A DNA stretch of 64,000 bases. Origin: Anaerococcus sp. Marseille-Q7828 (GTDB lineage: Bacteria > Bacillota > Clostridia > Tissierellales > Peptoniphilaceae). The notes below the pieces were generated by a model. It saw only the letters and a list, made by a program, of their open reading frames with translations, ran no database searches and was not told the DNA's origin. Made by a program: the position numbers and the translations under genes. This document shows, piece after piece, positions 9,578 to 18,325 of this stretch; positions within the stretch are counted from its first letter, which is position 1; every line of letters starts with the position of its first letter. The stretch is from NCBI RefSeq assembly GCF_949769285.1, contig NZ_OX458331.1, positions 124,001 through 188,000 on the forward strand, given 5' to 3'.

Positions 9578-9585
9578 ATTTCCAC

Positions 9586-11406
9586 CTACTTATTTTTCTT
9601 TGATTTGTATCTTAGGTTTGAATCTAGTATTCTCTTTCTAATTCTTAGGTTATTTGGTGTTATTTCAATTAATTCGTCATCTTCAACGAATTCCATCATT
9701 TCTTCTACACTCATTTTTTTGGCTGGTGTTAGCATGATGGCATCGTCAGAACCGCTCGCACGAGTATTTGTTAGTTTCTTTTGCTTACATACGTTGACAT
9801 CTATATCTAGGCCCTTTGGGTTCATGCCAACTACAAGACCTTCGTAAACCTCATCTCCAGCTTCTACGAACAATAATCCCCTAGATTGGGCAGCGTTTAG
9901 GCCGTAGGCACGAGCTATACCTTGTTCGCTAGCTATAAGAGATCCGTCTTGGCGAGTTTCAATCTCTCCCTTATAAGGAGCATATCCTTCAAATTCTGAG
10001 TTTAGGATACCTGTACCCTTAGTATCAGTTAGAAATTCTGTTCTATAGCCTATTAGACCCCTTGCAGGTATTCTAAAAATCATTCTGGTATAGCCAGAAG
10101 ATGTTGGAGTCATATCAATTAGTTCGCCTTTTCTGCGTCCCAATTTTTCTATGACAGAACCTGTGTGTTCTTGATCTACATCTATTGTGGCGATTTCTAT
10201 AGGTTCATTTTTCTTACCATCTATTTCTTTATACATTACTTCTGGTTTAGAAACTTGGAATTCATAACTTTCACGTCTTAAATTCTCGATTAGAACTGAA
10301 AGGTGAAGCTCTCCACGACCTGAAACCTTAAAGCTTTCTGTAGAATCTGTGTTTTCTACTTTTAGTGAAACATCTGTTTCTTTTTCTTTAAATAACCTAT
10401 CCCTTATATGTCTACTTGTAACATATTTTCCATCGCGACCAGCAAATGGTGAATCATTTACTGAGAAAGTCATAGAAAGTGTTGGTTCTGATATTTTGGT
10501 AAACTCAATTGGTTCGTGGTCTGCTTCTGTTCCAATAGTATCCCCAATTGAGATATCTTCCATACCAGAAAGGGCTACTATTGATCCAAATTTAGCTTCC
10601 CCGACTTCCACTCTATTTAGGCCATCAAATTCATAGATAGTTACGATTTTTGACTTTATTTTCCTATCTTCTTCGTTGTAGTTTGTGATTATTGCATCTG
10701 CATTTTTCTTGATAACACCTTGCTCAACCTTGCCTATGGCAATTGAACCAAGGTAGTCATTGTAGTCTGTAGTTGATACAAGAACTTTAAATGGTGCATC
10801 TTCCTCTGCTTCAAAGGCAGGAGTGTAGTCTATTATTGTATCCAAAAGGTCAGACATATCGTCCTTTATTTGACCCTTTTCTAGGCTTGCCCAGCCATTT
10901 TTTGCTGAAGCATATACAAATGGACTTTCTAAGTATGATTCATCTGCATCTAGTGATATAAATAAGTCTAGGATTTCATCCTCTACTTCATCAATTCTTT
11001 GGTCAGGCCTATCAACCTTATTTATACAGATAATTGCTGGAAGTCCCAATTCTATAGCTTTTCTAAGGACAAACTTAGTTTGTGGCATAGGTCCTTCGTG
11101 GCTGTCTACAACTAGGACTACTGACTCAGCCATATTTAGTACACGCTCTACCTCACCACCAAAGTCAGCGTGTCCTGGGGTATCGATTATGTTTATTTTC
11201 TTGTCTTTATAATGGATTGCAGTATTCTTAGAAAGGATAGTAATCCCTCTTTCTTTTTCTATAGAATTTGAATCCATTACTCTTTCATTTACCGCTTGAT
11301 TTTCACGAAATGTTCCTGCAGTTCTTAAAAGTCCATCAACAAGGGTAGTTTTACCGTGGTCAACGTGGGCTATGATTGCAACATTTCTTACATCTTCTCT
11401 TCTCAT
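9586..11406 (-). CDS. typA: Ribosome-associated GTPase TypA/BipA
   Basis: Translational GTPase that binds ribosomes and affects assembly and stress adaptation. 606 residues from ATG 11406, chosen because AGAAGGAATT precedes it; a reading to 11439 lacks a ribosome site. GTPase motifs: AHVDHGKTT (G1), RGITI (G2), DTPGHADF (G3), NKVD (G4) and the G5 region SAKNGWA. EF-G-like domains follow, with the BipA-specific [17 protein letters not shown] and the C-terminal domain ending at RIRKR. First gene of the operon reaching the second AI-2E gene; a promoter is visible at 11443-11470. Confidence 0.97.
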   Translation of the reverse strand: MRREDVRNVAIIAHVDHGKTTLVDGLLRTAGTFRENQAVNERVMDSNSIEKERGITILSKNTAIHYKDKKINIIDTPGHADFGGEVERVLNMAESVVLVVDSHEGPMPQTKFVLRKAIELGLPAIICINKVDRPDQRIDEVEDEILDLFISLDADESYLESPFVYASAKNGWASLEKGQIKDDMSDLLDTIIDYTPAFEAEEDAPFKVLVSTTDYNDYLGSIAIGKVEQGVIKKNADAIITNYNEEDRKIKSKIVTIYEFDGLNRVEVGEAKFGSIVALSGMEDISIGDTIGTEADHEPIEFTKISEPTLSMTFSVNDSPFAGRDGKYVTSRHIRDRLFKEKETDVSLKVENTDSTESFKVSGRGELHLSVLIENLRRESYEFQVSKPEVMYKEIDGKKNEPIEIATIDVDQEHTGSVIEKLGRRKGELIDMTPTSSGYTRMIFRIPARGLIGYRTEFLTDTKGTGILNSEFEGYAPYKGEIETRQDGSLIASEQGIARAYGLNAAQSRGLLFVEAGDEVYEGLVVGMNPKGLDIDVNVCKQKKLTNTRASGSDDAIMLTPAKKMSVEEMMEFVEDDELIEITPNNLRIRKRILDSNLRYKSKKNK

Positions 11407-11442
11407 AATTCCTTCTTTCAAACTTATAAATTCTATCAATAT

Positions 11443-11470
11443 ATTATATCTTAGACTATATCATTATCAA
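11443..11470 (-). promoter_or_regulatory. Promoter of the typA-rex operon
   Basis: On the minus strand, TTGATA (11465-11470), a 16-base spacer and TATAAT (11443-11448) lie about 40 bases upstream of the typA ATG, just after the terminator of the preceding gene. Confidence 0.65.
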
Positions 11471-11480
11471 TTAAACACAT

Positions 11481-11512
11481 AAAAAATCACCTAGAATTAA
11501 AAATGCTAGGTG
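11481..11512 (-). terminator. Terminator of the HATPase gene
   Basis: CACCTAG (11488-11494 on plus) pairs with CTAGGTG (11506-11512); on the minus strand the hairpin is followed by ATTTTTT. It separates the HATPase gene from typA. Confidence 0.8.
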
Positions 11513-11527
11513 TATTTATAGCATGCT

Positions 11528-11902
11528 TTAGAGGTGGACAAAGGCTGCTACCATGTTATCTTTGACTATCAAATTATCAGATAAAGTATTTACTATCTGT
11601 ATTCCCCTGCCGTGATGAGATAGTAAGTTTCTATCCTTGCCATAATTTATACCTTCACCTTCATCTTTAACCTTTATCATACAATAATCTTTATCAATTA
11701 GGATTATGACTTCTATAATCTTATCAAAATCTTTTGCATTGCCATGTTTATAAGAATTTACTATAAGCTCATCTAGAATAAGCCTAAGTTTAAAAATCAT
11801 ATCTTCATTAAGATTTAGATTTTCGAGAAATTCAGTTGTATCATCTCTAAATTCTTTGATAAGTAAAAGATCGGAGTGAAGCAAATTTCTAATAATTTCC
11901 AT
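11528..11902 (-). CDS. Anti-sigma-factor-like histidine-kinase ATPase (RsbW/SpoIIAB fold)
   Basis: 124-residue stand-alone GHKL ATPase. The N box is LDELIVNSYKHGNA near residue 50, the G1-like box is VKDEGEGINYG near 82, and a glycine-rich HHGRGIQIV follows. These are the family's ATP-binding blocks. Relatives such as RsbW and SpoIIAB phosphorylate anti-anti-sigma proteins and hold sigma factors. No sigma factor or antagonist (STAS) gene is next to it, so its partner is unknown. AGAGGAG precedes ATG 11902. It is monocistronic, with its own terminator. Confidence 0.78.
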   Translation of the reverse strand: MEIIRNLLHSDLLLIKEFRDDTTEFLENLNLNEDMIFKLRLILDELIVNSYKHGNAKDFDKIIEVIILIDKDYCMIKVKDEGEGINYGKDRNLLSHHGRGIQIVNTLSDNLIVKDNMVAAFVHL

Positions 11903-12013
11903 AATAAGCTCCTCTTAACTTATTAACTTTATACCCAAAGAATTCTAAATAACATTGACAAAATCAATAATTTAATAATTTTCTGTCAAAATATGATAGA
12001 AAAACAAAATGTG

Positions 12014-12022
12014 TGGTATAAT
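12014..12022 (+). promoter_or_regulatory. Extended -10 promoter of rubredoxin
   Basis: TGGTATAAT (TGn plus perfect TATAAT at 12017-12022) lies 34 bases before the rubredoxin ATG. The -35 position carries only a poor match, as expected for an extended -10 promoter. Confidence 0.6.
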
Positions 12023-12055
12023 ATATATGTAATAACAATGAAAGGAGACATTGGT

Positions 12056-12214
12056 ATGAAATACGTATGTACAGCATGTGGATACATCTATGATCCAGCT
12101 GAAGGCGATGTTGATAACGGAATCGAAGCTGGAACAGAATTTGACCAACTTCCAGAAGATTGGGTTTGCCCAGTTTGTGGAGTAGGCAAAGATATGTTTG
12201 AACCACAAGAATAA
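12056..12214 (+). CDS. Rubredoxin
   Basis: Small cytosolic one-electron carrier with a Cys4-bound iron, used by anaerobes in oxygen and peroxide detoxification. 52 residues, the classical size. The iron ligands are VCTACG (Cys5, Cys8) and VCPVCG (Cys38, Cys41), with the typical YDPAEGD and LPEDW between. I moved the start to ATG 12056, which has AAAGGAG 9 bases upstream; the longer reading begins within the promoter. It is expressed alone from an extended -10 promoter and closed by a strong terminator. No partner reductase is adjacent. Confidence 0.97.
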   Translation: MKYVCTACGYIYDPAEGDVDNGIEAGTEFDQLPEDWVCPVCGVGKDMFEPQE

Positions 12215-12227
12215 TTAAACAATTAGA

Positions 12228-12250
12228 AGAGGCCGTTGGCCTCTTTTTCT
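12228..12250 (+). terminator. Rubredoxin terminator
   Basis: AGAGGCC (12228-12234) and GGCCTCT (12238-12244) form a 7-bp GC-rich stem with a 3-base loop, followed by a T-run. Confidence 0.92.
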
Positions 12251-12253
12251 TTT

Positions 12254-12294
12254 AAAAAAATCCAAAATCTAAGCAAGTTACCTAGTTTTTGGAT
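12254..12294 (-). terminator. Terminator of the surface-protein gene
   Basis: On the minus strand ATCCAAAA pairs with TTTTGGAT (plus 12260-12267 and 12287-12294), with an inner CTA/TAG pairing and a seven-T tail. The gene's TAG stop is inside the structure. Confidence 0.82.
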
Positions 12295-13346
12295 CTAATC
12301 TTTTTATTTTCTCTAACCTTTAGGGCTAGGCTTAAGGCAACTGATATGCCTATCACTAGTATTATCCCTAGGATAATAGGTAGAGTGGACTTTTTACTAT
12401 CTTTCTTATTGCTTAATTTGGGCGACCTAGATAAAGATGAGGATTCACTTCTTATCAAATCTTTTTCATCTAAATCTTTAGCTTCATCATTTGAATTCTT
12501 ATCATCTTCATCAGAGCCTGGTGCATCAATTTCTAAAACTAGAGTTTCATTTTTTTGATCAAACAAGGTCACTTCATCATCTTCTTTATTGATATAATCA
12601 TAAGCTTCTTTTGATGCCATTTTCACATTTTTATTAATCTTATCTATGGCTTCTTGGGCAAGCTCTTGTTTTCTTGCATCAGATTTGGCCGCTTCAATTT
12701 TTTTGTTATATTCTTTGACTATATCTTTTGTAGTCTTGGCAATTTTTTCTGATTCTTCCTTGCTTATCTTCTTAGAAACTACTACATCGCTTACTTTTTC
12801 AACAGTTTTTGTTATGTCGTCATTTTTTTTAGAACTGTCAGCACTATTTTTTCTACTTTGCTCCCTTTCTTTATTTTTTTTCAAAAACGTTTTAATCTCT
12901 GCCATCAGCTGATCTACATCCTTGTTTGATGATGTTTGCTTGCTAATGTTATTGGGATTTGGGCTAATATCAAGAGTAGATGATGTACTATTTTCTTTCG
13001 ATTCCTTGGAGTTTTCAGTAGAACTTGGATTTTTTAAAGGCTTTGATGTCGTTACGCTATTTGTAGAACTTTTATCTACTTTTTTCCCAGGGTCATCCTT
13101 ACTCTCACCTGAAGGTTTTTCTCCTGCTTCTACTTTATCTTGATTTCCTTCTGTACTTTCGTTTAGATCTTTGATCACATTGTCTACGTCAGTATCGGGC
13201 TCTGTTAAAATTATATTTTCTCCCGTTTTAAGATCTGAACTAGTCGTCTTGCCATTAACCTCTTCTGCTTGGTTTGCATAAGATTTAGGAGAAAAACACA
13301 AAGCCATGGAAAGGAAAATTAGACTTAATTTACTAATTGACTTCAT
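12282..13346 (-). CDS. Secreted, membrane-tethered low-complexity surface protein
   Basis: 354 residues, family not recognised. An N-terminal signal peptide (Lys-Ser start, hydrophobic core LSLIFLSMALCF, likely cleavage after SYA) is followed by a long Ser/Lys/Asp/Glu-rich region. That region includes a Lys/Glu-rich, probably helical stretch near residues 150-250. A C-terminal hydrophobic segment (LPIILGIILVIGISVALSLAL) and a basic tail follow. There is no LPXTG-type motif before that segment, so it is anchored as a membrane protein rather than by sortase. AAGGAGG precedes ATG 13346. It is monocistronic with its own promoter and terminator. Probably a wall-spanning surface or spacer protein. 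Confidence 0.75.
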   Translation of the reverse strand: MKSISKLSLIFLSMALCFSPKSYANQAEEVNGKTTSSDLKTGENIILTEPDTDVDNVIKDLNESTEGNQDKVEAGEKPSGESKDDPGKKVDKSSTNSVTTSKPLKNPSSTENSKESKENSTSSTLDISPNPNNISKQTSSNKDVDQLMAEIKTFLKKNKEREQSRKNSADSSKKNDDITKTVEKVSDVVVSKKISKEESEKIAKTTKDIVKEYNKKIEAAKSDARKQELAQEAIDKINKNVKMASKEAYDYINKEDDEVTLFDQKNETLVLEIDAPGSDEDDKNSNDEAKDLDEKDLIRSESSSLSRSPKLSNKKDSKKSTLPIILGIILVIGISVALSLALKVRENKKIRSKN

Positions 13347-13375
13347 ATATCCTCCTTAACTTGGTCTCTACTTAT

Positions 13376-13404
13376 ATTTTACACTTATTTCCTACACAAT
13401 TCAA
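13376..13404 (-). promoter_or_regulatory. Promoter of the surface-protein gene
   Basis: Minus strand: TTGAAT (13399-13404), 17-base spacer, TAAAAT (13376-13381); about 30 bases upstream of the ATG. Confidence 0.6.
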
Positions 13405-13413
13405 AGCAAATCT

Positions 13414-14235
13414 TTATTTTTCTATAGCTTGATGCCAGAAAAATTTGTACAAGCTATCAAATTTTCCTATATAATTTTTAAGCCATGGTTTTCTCTTGCC
13501 ACAAAAATGGAGGATAGCTGTATTTTCCATGACATCGTCTAGATTGTAATCATACATGACCTTGTATGTTGTAAATCTTCTAGCGTCGTAATTGTATTTT
13601 AATTCTGGAATTTCCATAATTTCATTTCTAAAAACTACATTGAGCAAATCCTGGTCGGGCATCATAAGCCCTGCTTTTCTAGTGTTATTGGCATAGTCCA
13701 GGATTTTTTGCTGATAGATATCGCCTCTGGCCTTTTTTAAATTTATCATAAGTATGCCAGAATTGTAGTATCTAGAAATATCAGTTTTTTCGCTAGTTAT
13801 CTTAAGTCTAGCCTTATTTGCAGATTGAACTGTAGGCATGGTATGTATAGCAGCCATAAATAGATTGTCTGCAAAATCTTCATTGTATAAATCTTCTAGT
13901 GAATTTAAAATTAAAATATCTGGATCTAGATATAAAATCCTATCCATATCTTCTGGAAGGTACTTGTAGGCAACTAACCTATAGTACATTTCACTTGTGT
14001 AATAAAAAGTAGTTAGGGCAGACGAAAATTCATCATCTACCCTAACATTGTTCAAACTTGCTTTATTATTTGATTTTTCTTTTATAAAGTCTCTTAAATC
14101 CTCAATACTTCTATCGTCAATAGACTTGTGCATGAGGTAGATGTTAATGTCACTCTCATTAGTTAAAAAAAGTGAATATAACATCGTCTTTAGTGGCTTA
14201 AGATAGTTTTGATCACAACTTACTAATATATTCAA
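13414..14235 (-). CDS. Glycosyltransferase family 8 protein
   Basis: 273 residues, soluble, GT-A fold. Family landmarks are the N-terminal NILVSCDQNYLKPLKTMLYSLF, YYRLVAYKYLPEDMDRILYLDPDILI (the LDPD is the metal-binding DxD), YNSGILMINL, DQDLLN and the C-terminal HFCGKRKPW. Relatives transfer glucose or galactose from UDP-sugars onto surface glycans or lipids (general stress protein GspA type); the acceptor is unknown. The start is TTG 14235 with GGGGAG before it. It is the third gene of the CofE-like/YitT/GT8 operon, 11 bases after the YitT gene. Confidence 0.9.
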   Translation of the reverse strand: MNILVSCDQNYLKPLKTMLYSLFLTNESDINIYLMHKSIDDRSIEDLRDFIKEKSNNKASLNNVRVDDEFSSALTTFYYTSEMYYRLVAYKYLPEDMDRILYLDPDILILNSLEDLYNEDFADNLFMAAIHTMPTVQSANKARLKITSEKTDISRYYNSGILMINLKKARGDIYQQKILDYANNTRKAGLMMPDQDLLNVVFRNEIMEIPELKYNYDARRFTTYKVMYDYNLDDVMENTAILHFCGKRKPWLKNYIGKFDSLYKFFWHQAIEK

Positions 14236-14246
14236 TTAAATCTCCC

Positions 14247-15209
14247 CTATTCCGAATCGCTAGTTAGGTAAAATCCCTTACCAATGATTTTTGATGTATT
14301 TAATATTGTTATGAAGGCATATGGATCTATATTTTTTAGAAATGCTCTTGTCCTAGGTGCTTCCTTTGGTGATAAGACCAAGAAGAATATAGATCTTTTG
14401 ACCCCCTTGTATAAACCCATCCCATCAAGGACAGTGGCTGAACGGTTCAAATCATCTCTGATGAAGCTACCAATTTCCTTAGGCTTTGTAGTAATTATTA
14501 TGAAAAATTTATCTGTATTAAAGGACTGGATGATTACATCTACGAAAATCCCTTTTAACAAAAGACCTAAAACAGAGAGTAGACCAATCTCAACGTCAAA
14601 AATCCAAATAGAAGCAATAGTAAAGATACCATCTACCGCTAGAAGGGCCTTGCCTACTTCAAGTGATGAGAATTTCTTCAAAATCATAGCAATTATATCA
14701 GTTCCCCCAGAACTTGCTGCAAGGTTAAAAAGTATTGCAGAGCCAAAGGCTGATATGATTAGTGTGTACACTAGCTCTAGCATTTTGTTGCCTGTAAGCG
14801 ATCCTTCGATTGGACAAATGTAGTCAAGGGCAAGAGCTGTTAGTGAGTTTAGTATAGCAACATAACCTGTCCTTAGGGTGAAATGCTTGCCAAGGATAAA
14901 GAAAGCTATGACTAACAAAGCTATGTTTATAATTAGGGTTAATTGAGGACGTGTAAGAGGAATGAAGGTTGAAGCGATGATACTCATTCCCTCAACCCCA
15001 CCAATTACAAATGAATTTGGATATTTAAAAAAGTGTGTGCCACAAGCCATTAGTATTGCGGCAAAAGCCATGAGCAAATACCTAGTCAACTCATCCATAG
15101 GGTCGTGATTGTATTTGGCCATAGCCCTTCTTTCCAAGTAATTATTTATAAAATGTCTTCCAAAAATCTCATTATTCCTTTTCTCATCGGAACATTCTTT
15201 ATCCACCAT
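14247..15209 (-). CDS. YitT family membrane protein (DUF2179 domain)
   Basis: 320 residues. A charged N-terminal extension of about 45 residues precedes five or six hydrophobic segments, including GTHFFKYPNSFVIGGVEGMSII, typical of YitT. A soluble C-terminal DUF2179-like domain follows (FFIIITTKPKEIGSFIRDDL, TVLDGMGLYKGVKRSI). The family is widespread in Firmicutes with unknown transport substrate. AAGGAG precedes ATG 15209. The N-terminal extension is longer than I expect for the family, but no better internal start with a ribosome site is obvious. Second gene of its operon. Confidence 0.88.
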   Translation of the reverse strand: MVDKECSDEKRNNEIFGRHFINNYLERRAMAKYNHDPMDELTRYLLMAFAAILMACGTHFFKYPNSFVIGGVEGMSIIASTFIPLTRPQLTLIINIALLVIAFFILGKHFTLRTGYVAILNSLTALALDYICPIEGSLTGNKMLELVYTLIISAFGSAILFNLAASSGGTDIIAMILKKFSSLEVGKALLAVDGIFTIASIWIFDVEIGLLSVLGLLLKGIFVDVIIQSFNTDKFFIIITTKPKEIGSFIRDDLNRSATVLDGMGLYKGVKRSIFFLVLSPKEAPRTRAFLKNIDPYAFITILNTSKIIGKGFYLTSDSE

Positions 15210-15220
15210 TATCTCCTTAA

Positions 15221-16402
15221 TTAGTTGTCTGAATAATTATCAAAATAGCCTTGGACTAAAACAATTGGTGTTCCCTTATCTCCAGAACCTGATGTTAGGT
15301 CAGCTAGAGATCCTAGCAAATCAGTGATTTGTCTAGGTGTAGTACCTAGGGTTTCGTTTTTGCCTACTAGTTCTTTTTCTTTTTTTGAAATCCTATCAAC
15401 CATAGCATTTGTCCTATCTTCTATAGACAAATCAGCAAATTCATTATCTGCTATATATTTGATTTTGATCTCGCTTGGAGTACCCATTAGCCCCTTTGTA
15501 AAGGCAGGAGATACAACAGGGTCTGCTAGCTCCCAAATTTTGCCTACTGGATCTTTGAATGCTCCATCACCATAGATCATAACTTCGATTTTTTTGCCAA
15601 ATTCTTTTATTAATTTTTCTTGAAGCTTACTTACAAATACTTCTCCATCCCTTGGGAAGAGTTTTACCATATTTTCTGTAGATAGGTTTGAACCCAATAG
15701 ACCATATTGGCTGTTGTAACCTGAACCATCTATAGATTCTGTCATAATATCGTCTAAGGATAGAATGCTTTCTCCGCCAGCTTCTTTTAGTTGTCTTTTT
15801 ACAATATTTCTTGTGTGTATTGAGCAAACTAGTACATTCTTTGAAAACTTAAGTGAATCAACTGGATTGTTCAAAAAGTGAATCTCAGAATTTGCTGCCA
15901 TTTCAGTGTAAAGTGATGGATAGTCAATACCAGTAAATGTGTGTTTGTACTCACCAGCGACTTTTCTAAATTCATCTAGGTCAAGTACGTCTTTGTAAGG
16001 ATTGATGTCACTATTAAATAGGTCCATTTCATCCATAAGGTAATTTCCTACCTCATCTTGTGGATAAGATAGACAAATATGTAGTTTCTTGCCTGATTTT
16101 GCTATAGCCTTTAGTAGAATTGAAAATCTATTTCTTGAAAGAATCGGAAATAAAACTACCAATTCATCACCGTCAAATTTATTGTTGATGTCCTTTGCTA
16201 TTTGATCTATAGAAGCGTAGTTACCTTGAGCTCTTGCTACTAGAGATTCTGTGACGCATACAACGTCCTTGTCGTTAATTTCTATATTGTGGGTCTCGCT
16301 TGCATCTTTTACGCTTTTAGAGACGATTTCTACTAAATCATCACCTTTTTCTATAATTGGTGCACGAAGTCCAAATGTTCTTGTTCCTATATATCTTTTC
16401 AT
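15221..16402 (-). CDS. CofE-like (F420-0:gamma-glutamyl ligase fold) protein
   Basis: 393 residues resembling coenzyme F420-0:L-glutamate ligase. The N-terminus reads TRTFGLRAPIIEKGDDLVEIV, followed by DVVCVTESLVARAQGNY. Mid-regions LVVLFPILSRNRFSILLKAIA and VEVMIYGDGAFKDPVGKIWELADP fit this family. The C-terminus has GTTPRQITDLLGSLADLTSGSGDKGTPIVLV. No F420 biosynthesis genes are visible, and Firmicutes of this type are not known F420 producers. It may therefore ligate glutamate to another substrate. AAAGGGG precedes ATG 16402. First gene of the operon with YitT and GT8; TATAAT at 16423-16428 may be its -10. Confidence 0.8.
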   Translation of the reverse strand: MKRYIGTRTFGLRAPIIEKGDDLVEIVSKSVKDASETHNIEINDKDVVCVTESLVARAQGNYASIDQIAKDINNKFDGDELVVLFPILSRNRFSILLKAIAKSGKKLHICLSYPQDEVGNYLMDEMDLFNSDINPYKDVLDLDEFRKVAGEYKHTFTGIDYPSLYTEMAANSEIHFLNNPVDSLKFSKNVLVCSIHTRNIVKRQLKEAGGESILSLDDIMTESIDGSGYNSQYGLLGSNLSTENMVKLFPRDGEVFVSKLQEKLIKEFGKKIEVMIYGDGAFKDPVGKIWELADPVVSPAFTKGLMGTPSEIKIKYIADNEFADLSIEDRTNAMVDRISKKEKELVGKNETLGTTPRQITDLLGSLADLTSGSGDKGTPIVLVQGYFDNYSDN

Positions 16403-16446
16403 TATAATCCCCTTTCTAAAAAATTATACTTTCATATTTCCAATAT

Positions 16447-16475
16447 AAAAGATGCTAAAATTAACTTCTAGCATC
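16447..16475 (-). terminator. Terminator of the sirtuin/zinc-ribbon operon
   Basis: GATGCTA (16451-16457) pairs with TAGCATC (16469-16475); TTTT follows on the minus strand. The stop codon of the zinc-ribbon gene (16461) lies in the loop. Confidence 0.72.
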
Positions 16476-16844
16476 AAATTTTGATCCACATTTTGGACAT
16501 TTTACTTTTATCTTTCCTTTTTTCTTTGGAATTCTAAGTTTTTGCCCACAAATTGGACAAGTAATGTACTTGTGATCTTTGTCATTTCTTTTTGATTTTA
16601 TATCACCTTTAAACCCACCCAAGGATTTTTTAATCGGATTTAGGAACTTATCCTTAAAATAATTATTTTCAAGCCTTCTCTTTTCAATATTTTTAGAAAA
16701 GGCTCTAAAAATAGCATAGGCAAAAAACACAAATCCCAAAGTATACAAAAAAGATGATTTGGCAAAATATGAGATTAGGGATGTGATTATCCCAGCCCAT
16801 AGTAAAAATATTCCAAATTCGTCTGTATTTATTTTATTATTCAT
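16461..16844 (-). CDS. Two-TM zinc-ribbon protein
   Basis: 127 residues, family not recognised. Two hydrophobic segments in the first 50 residues (FGIFLLWAGIITSLISYF and SFLYTLGFVFFAYAIF) are followed by a basic linker. A C-terminal zinc ribbon, CPICGQKLRIPKKKGKIKVKC-PKCG style, has two CxxC pairs. I chose ATG 16844 with GAGGG upstream rather than an earlier TTG. It overlaps the sirtuin gene by 8 bases, so it is the last gene of that operon. The ribbon resembles MJ0042-type finger motifs; function unknown. Confidence 0.72.
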   Translation of the reverse strand: MNNKINTDEFGIFLLWAGIITSLISYFAKSSFLYTLGFVFFAYAIFRAFSKNIEKRRLENNYFKDKFLNPIKKSLGGFKGDIKSKRNDKDHKYITCPICGQKLRIPKKKGKIKVKCPKCGSKFDARS

Positions 16845-17577
16845 CAATTCCCTCAACTAATTCTTCTAAAATTTTGCTGATATCTCCTTGGATGAGATAA
16901 TCAGCCCTAGAATCCCTGCCAGTAGGGTCCATATTTATTAATACTAATTTATTTCCCCTATAAAAATCTATAAGACCTGCTGCAGGATATACGGCAAGAG
17001 ATGTCCCTCCGATTATTAGTACGTCAGCATTGCTTATAAGATTTATAGCATAGGAAATATTATTCTGGTCAAGACCTTCGCCATATAAAACTATGTCTGG
17101 CCTTACAATACCACCACAGGCGTCGCATTTCACTAAGCCATTAAATTTTTTTGTATAGGAAAGATCAAAATTCTTCCCACACTTGGTACAATAAAAATCA
17201 ACTAAGTTGCCGTGAAGCTCTATGACGTTTTTGCTTCCTGCATCCTGGTGAAGACCGTCAATATTTTGGGTAATGATTCCCTTAAGCTTGCCCATTTTCT
17301 CAAGCTTGGTCAAAGCATAGTGGCAGGCATTTGGTTTTATACCCTCTATCATTAGATTTTCTCTGCAATAGGTCATAAATTCATCTGGATGATTTATAAA
17401 AAACTCATGGCTTAGCATATATTCTGGAGAGTAATTTGAATTGTTTTCTTTGTTATAAAGGCCTGTAGCAGACCTAAAATCAGGCAGACCTGATGCAGTA
17501 GAAACTCCTGCTCCTCCAAAAAACACAATATTATTAGAATCTCTGATTATCTGTTTTACCTTATCAAAATTTTCCAT
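16837..17577 (-). CDS. NAD-dependent protein deacylase, SIR2 family
   Basis: Removes acetyl or other acyl groups from lysines using NAD+, releasing nicotinamide. 246 residues, bacterial single-domain sirtuin. Motifs: FFGGAGVSTASGLPDFRS (NAD binding), TQNIDGLHQDAG (catalytic His in the following ELHGN), a CxxC...CxxC zinc site (CTKCG and CDACG), GGTSLAVYPAAG, and NMDPTG near the end. It lies 13 bases downstream of an ABC permease and overlaps the zinc-ribbon gene. Operon placement with a GntR/ABC unit and a barstar-like gene is unusual. CobB-type housekeeping deacylase is the simplest reading. Confidence 0.94.
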   Translation of the reverse strand: MENFDKVKQIIRDSNNIVFFGGAGVSTASGLPDFRSATGLYNKENNSNYSPEYMLSHEFFINHPDEFMTYCRENLMIEGIKPNACHYALTKLEKMGKLKGIITQNIDGLHQDAGSKNVIELHGNLVDFYCTKCGKNFDLSYTKKFNGLVKCDACGGIVRPDIVLYGEGLDQNNISYAINLISNADVLIIGGTSLAVYPAAGLIDFYRGNKLVLINMDPTGRDSRADYLIQGDISKILEELVEGIDE

Positions 17578-17589
17578 AATAACTCCATT

Positions 17590-18321
17590 CTATAAATCTA
17601 AGTTCTCCTCTAGATTACCAGTATTTAAAGTCCACATTCCTATCAAAACTATTATATAGTATATCAGTGTTGTTAGATTCTTATATATGCCCAATTTTCC
17701 TATAGCAAAAGGATATATGAAGGCATAATTCATAGGCAAGGCGTGCTGGATACCAGATCCTACTAAAACTAAGGAATAATTCTTACATATGAAAAATCCT
17801 AGTATTAGGATGAGTCCTATCATAAGTATTATTATTGCATTGCCATGATTTTTCTTAGTAAATCTATTTCTTGCTTGGCCATAAAAACTTATGGCAAAAA
17901 ATATCAAAAACCATATAAGTCCTAGGAAAAAGTAATAAAGCAAATCACTTGTGATCTGATAGTTTAATAATTTCAACAAAATTAATGTGAAAATCAAATT
18001 GTAAATATATACTAAGACTAGCAATAATAATTTGCTTGTAAAATACTTAGATCTTCCCATAGGCAAAGAAAAAATAATAGTTGATGAACTTGTAAACAAG
18101 TCTTTTCTTATAAGGCCAATCGCAAAGCTTACTATAGCAAAGGCAAATATTATTAATATCACATTGAAGACCATCTTGTAGGATAAGATGCTATCAAGGG
18201 ATAGAAAATTAATTGGTGCAAATTCTAAGGCCAGGCCAAAGACTATAAGTAAGGCAAAGAGAATACTTACATTCCTAAAATATCTTTTATTTCTAATTAA
18301 ATCAAATTTCAAAAAATTCAT
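17590..18321 (-). CDS. ABC-2 type transporter membrane protein
   Basis: 243-residue hydrophobic protein with about six membrane segments, beginning FLKFDLIRNKRYFRN, typical of ABC-2 permeases. It follows its ATPase by 5 bases. Substrate unknown; GntR/YtrA-type controlled transporters of this architecture often answer cell-envelope stress or peptide antibiotics. The sequence TSSSTIIFSLPMGRSKYFTSKLL between TM2 and TM3 is a common feature in such permeases. Partner subunit: the ATPase at 18326-19024. Confidence 0.8.
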   Translation of the reverse strand: MNFLKFDLIRNKRYFRNVSILFALLIVFGLALEFAPINFLSLDSILSYKMVFNVILIIFAFAIVSFAIGLIRKDLFTSSSTIIFSLPMGRSKYFTSKLLLLVLVYIYNLIFTLILLKLLNYQITSDLLYYFFLGLIWFLIFFAISFYGQARNRFTKKNHGNAIIILMIGLILILGFFICKNYSLVLVGSGIQHALPMNYAFIYPFAIGKLGIYKNLTTLIYYIIVLIGMWTLNTGNLEENLDL

Positions 18322-18325
18322 AATC

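Noticed and set aside
14284-14823. 179-codon plus-strand frame antisense to the YitT gene
   Set aside because: Opposite strand of a clearly recognisable gene; no family resemblance and no ribosome site.
16837-17577. Sirtuin as part of a phage-defence system
   Set aside because: It is a typical single-domain CobB-type enzyme with a zinc site and no attached effector domain; defence SIR2 proteins are usually larger fusions.
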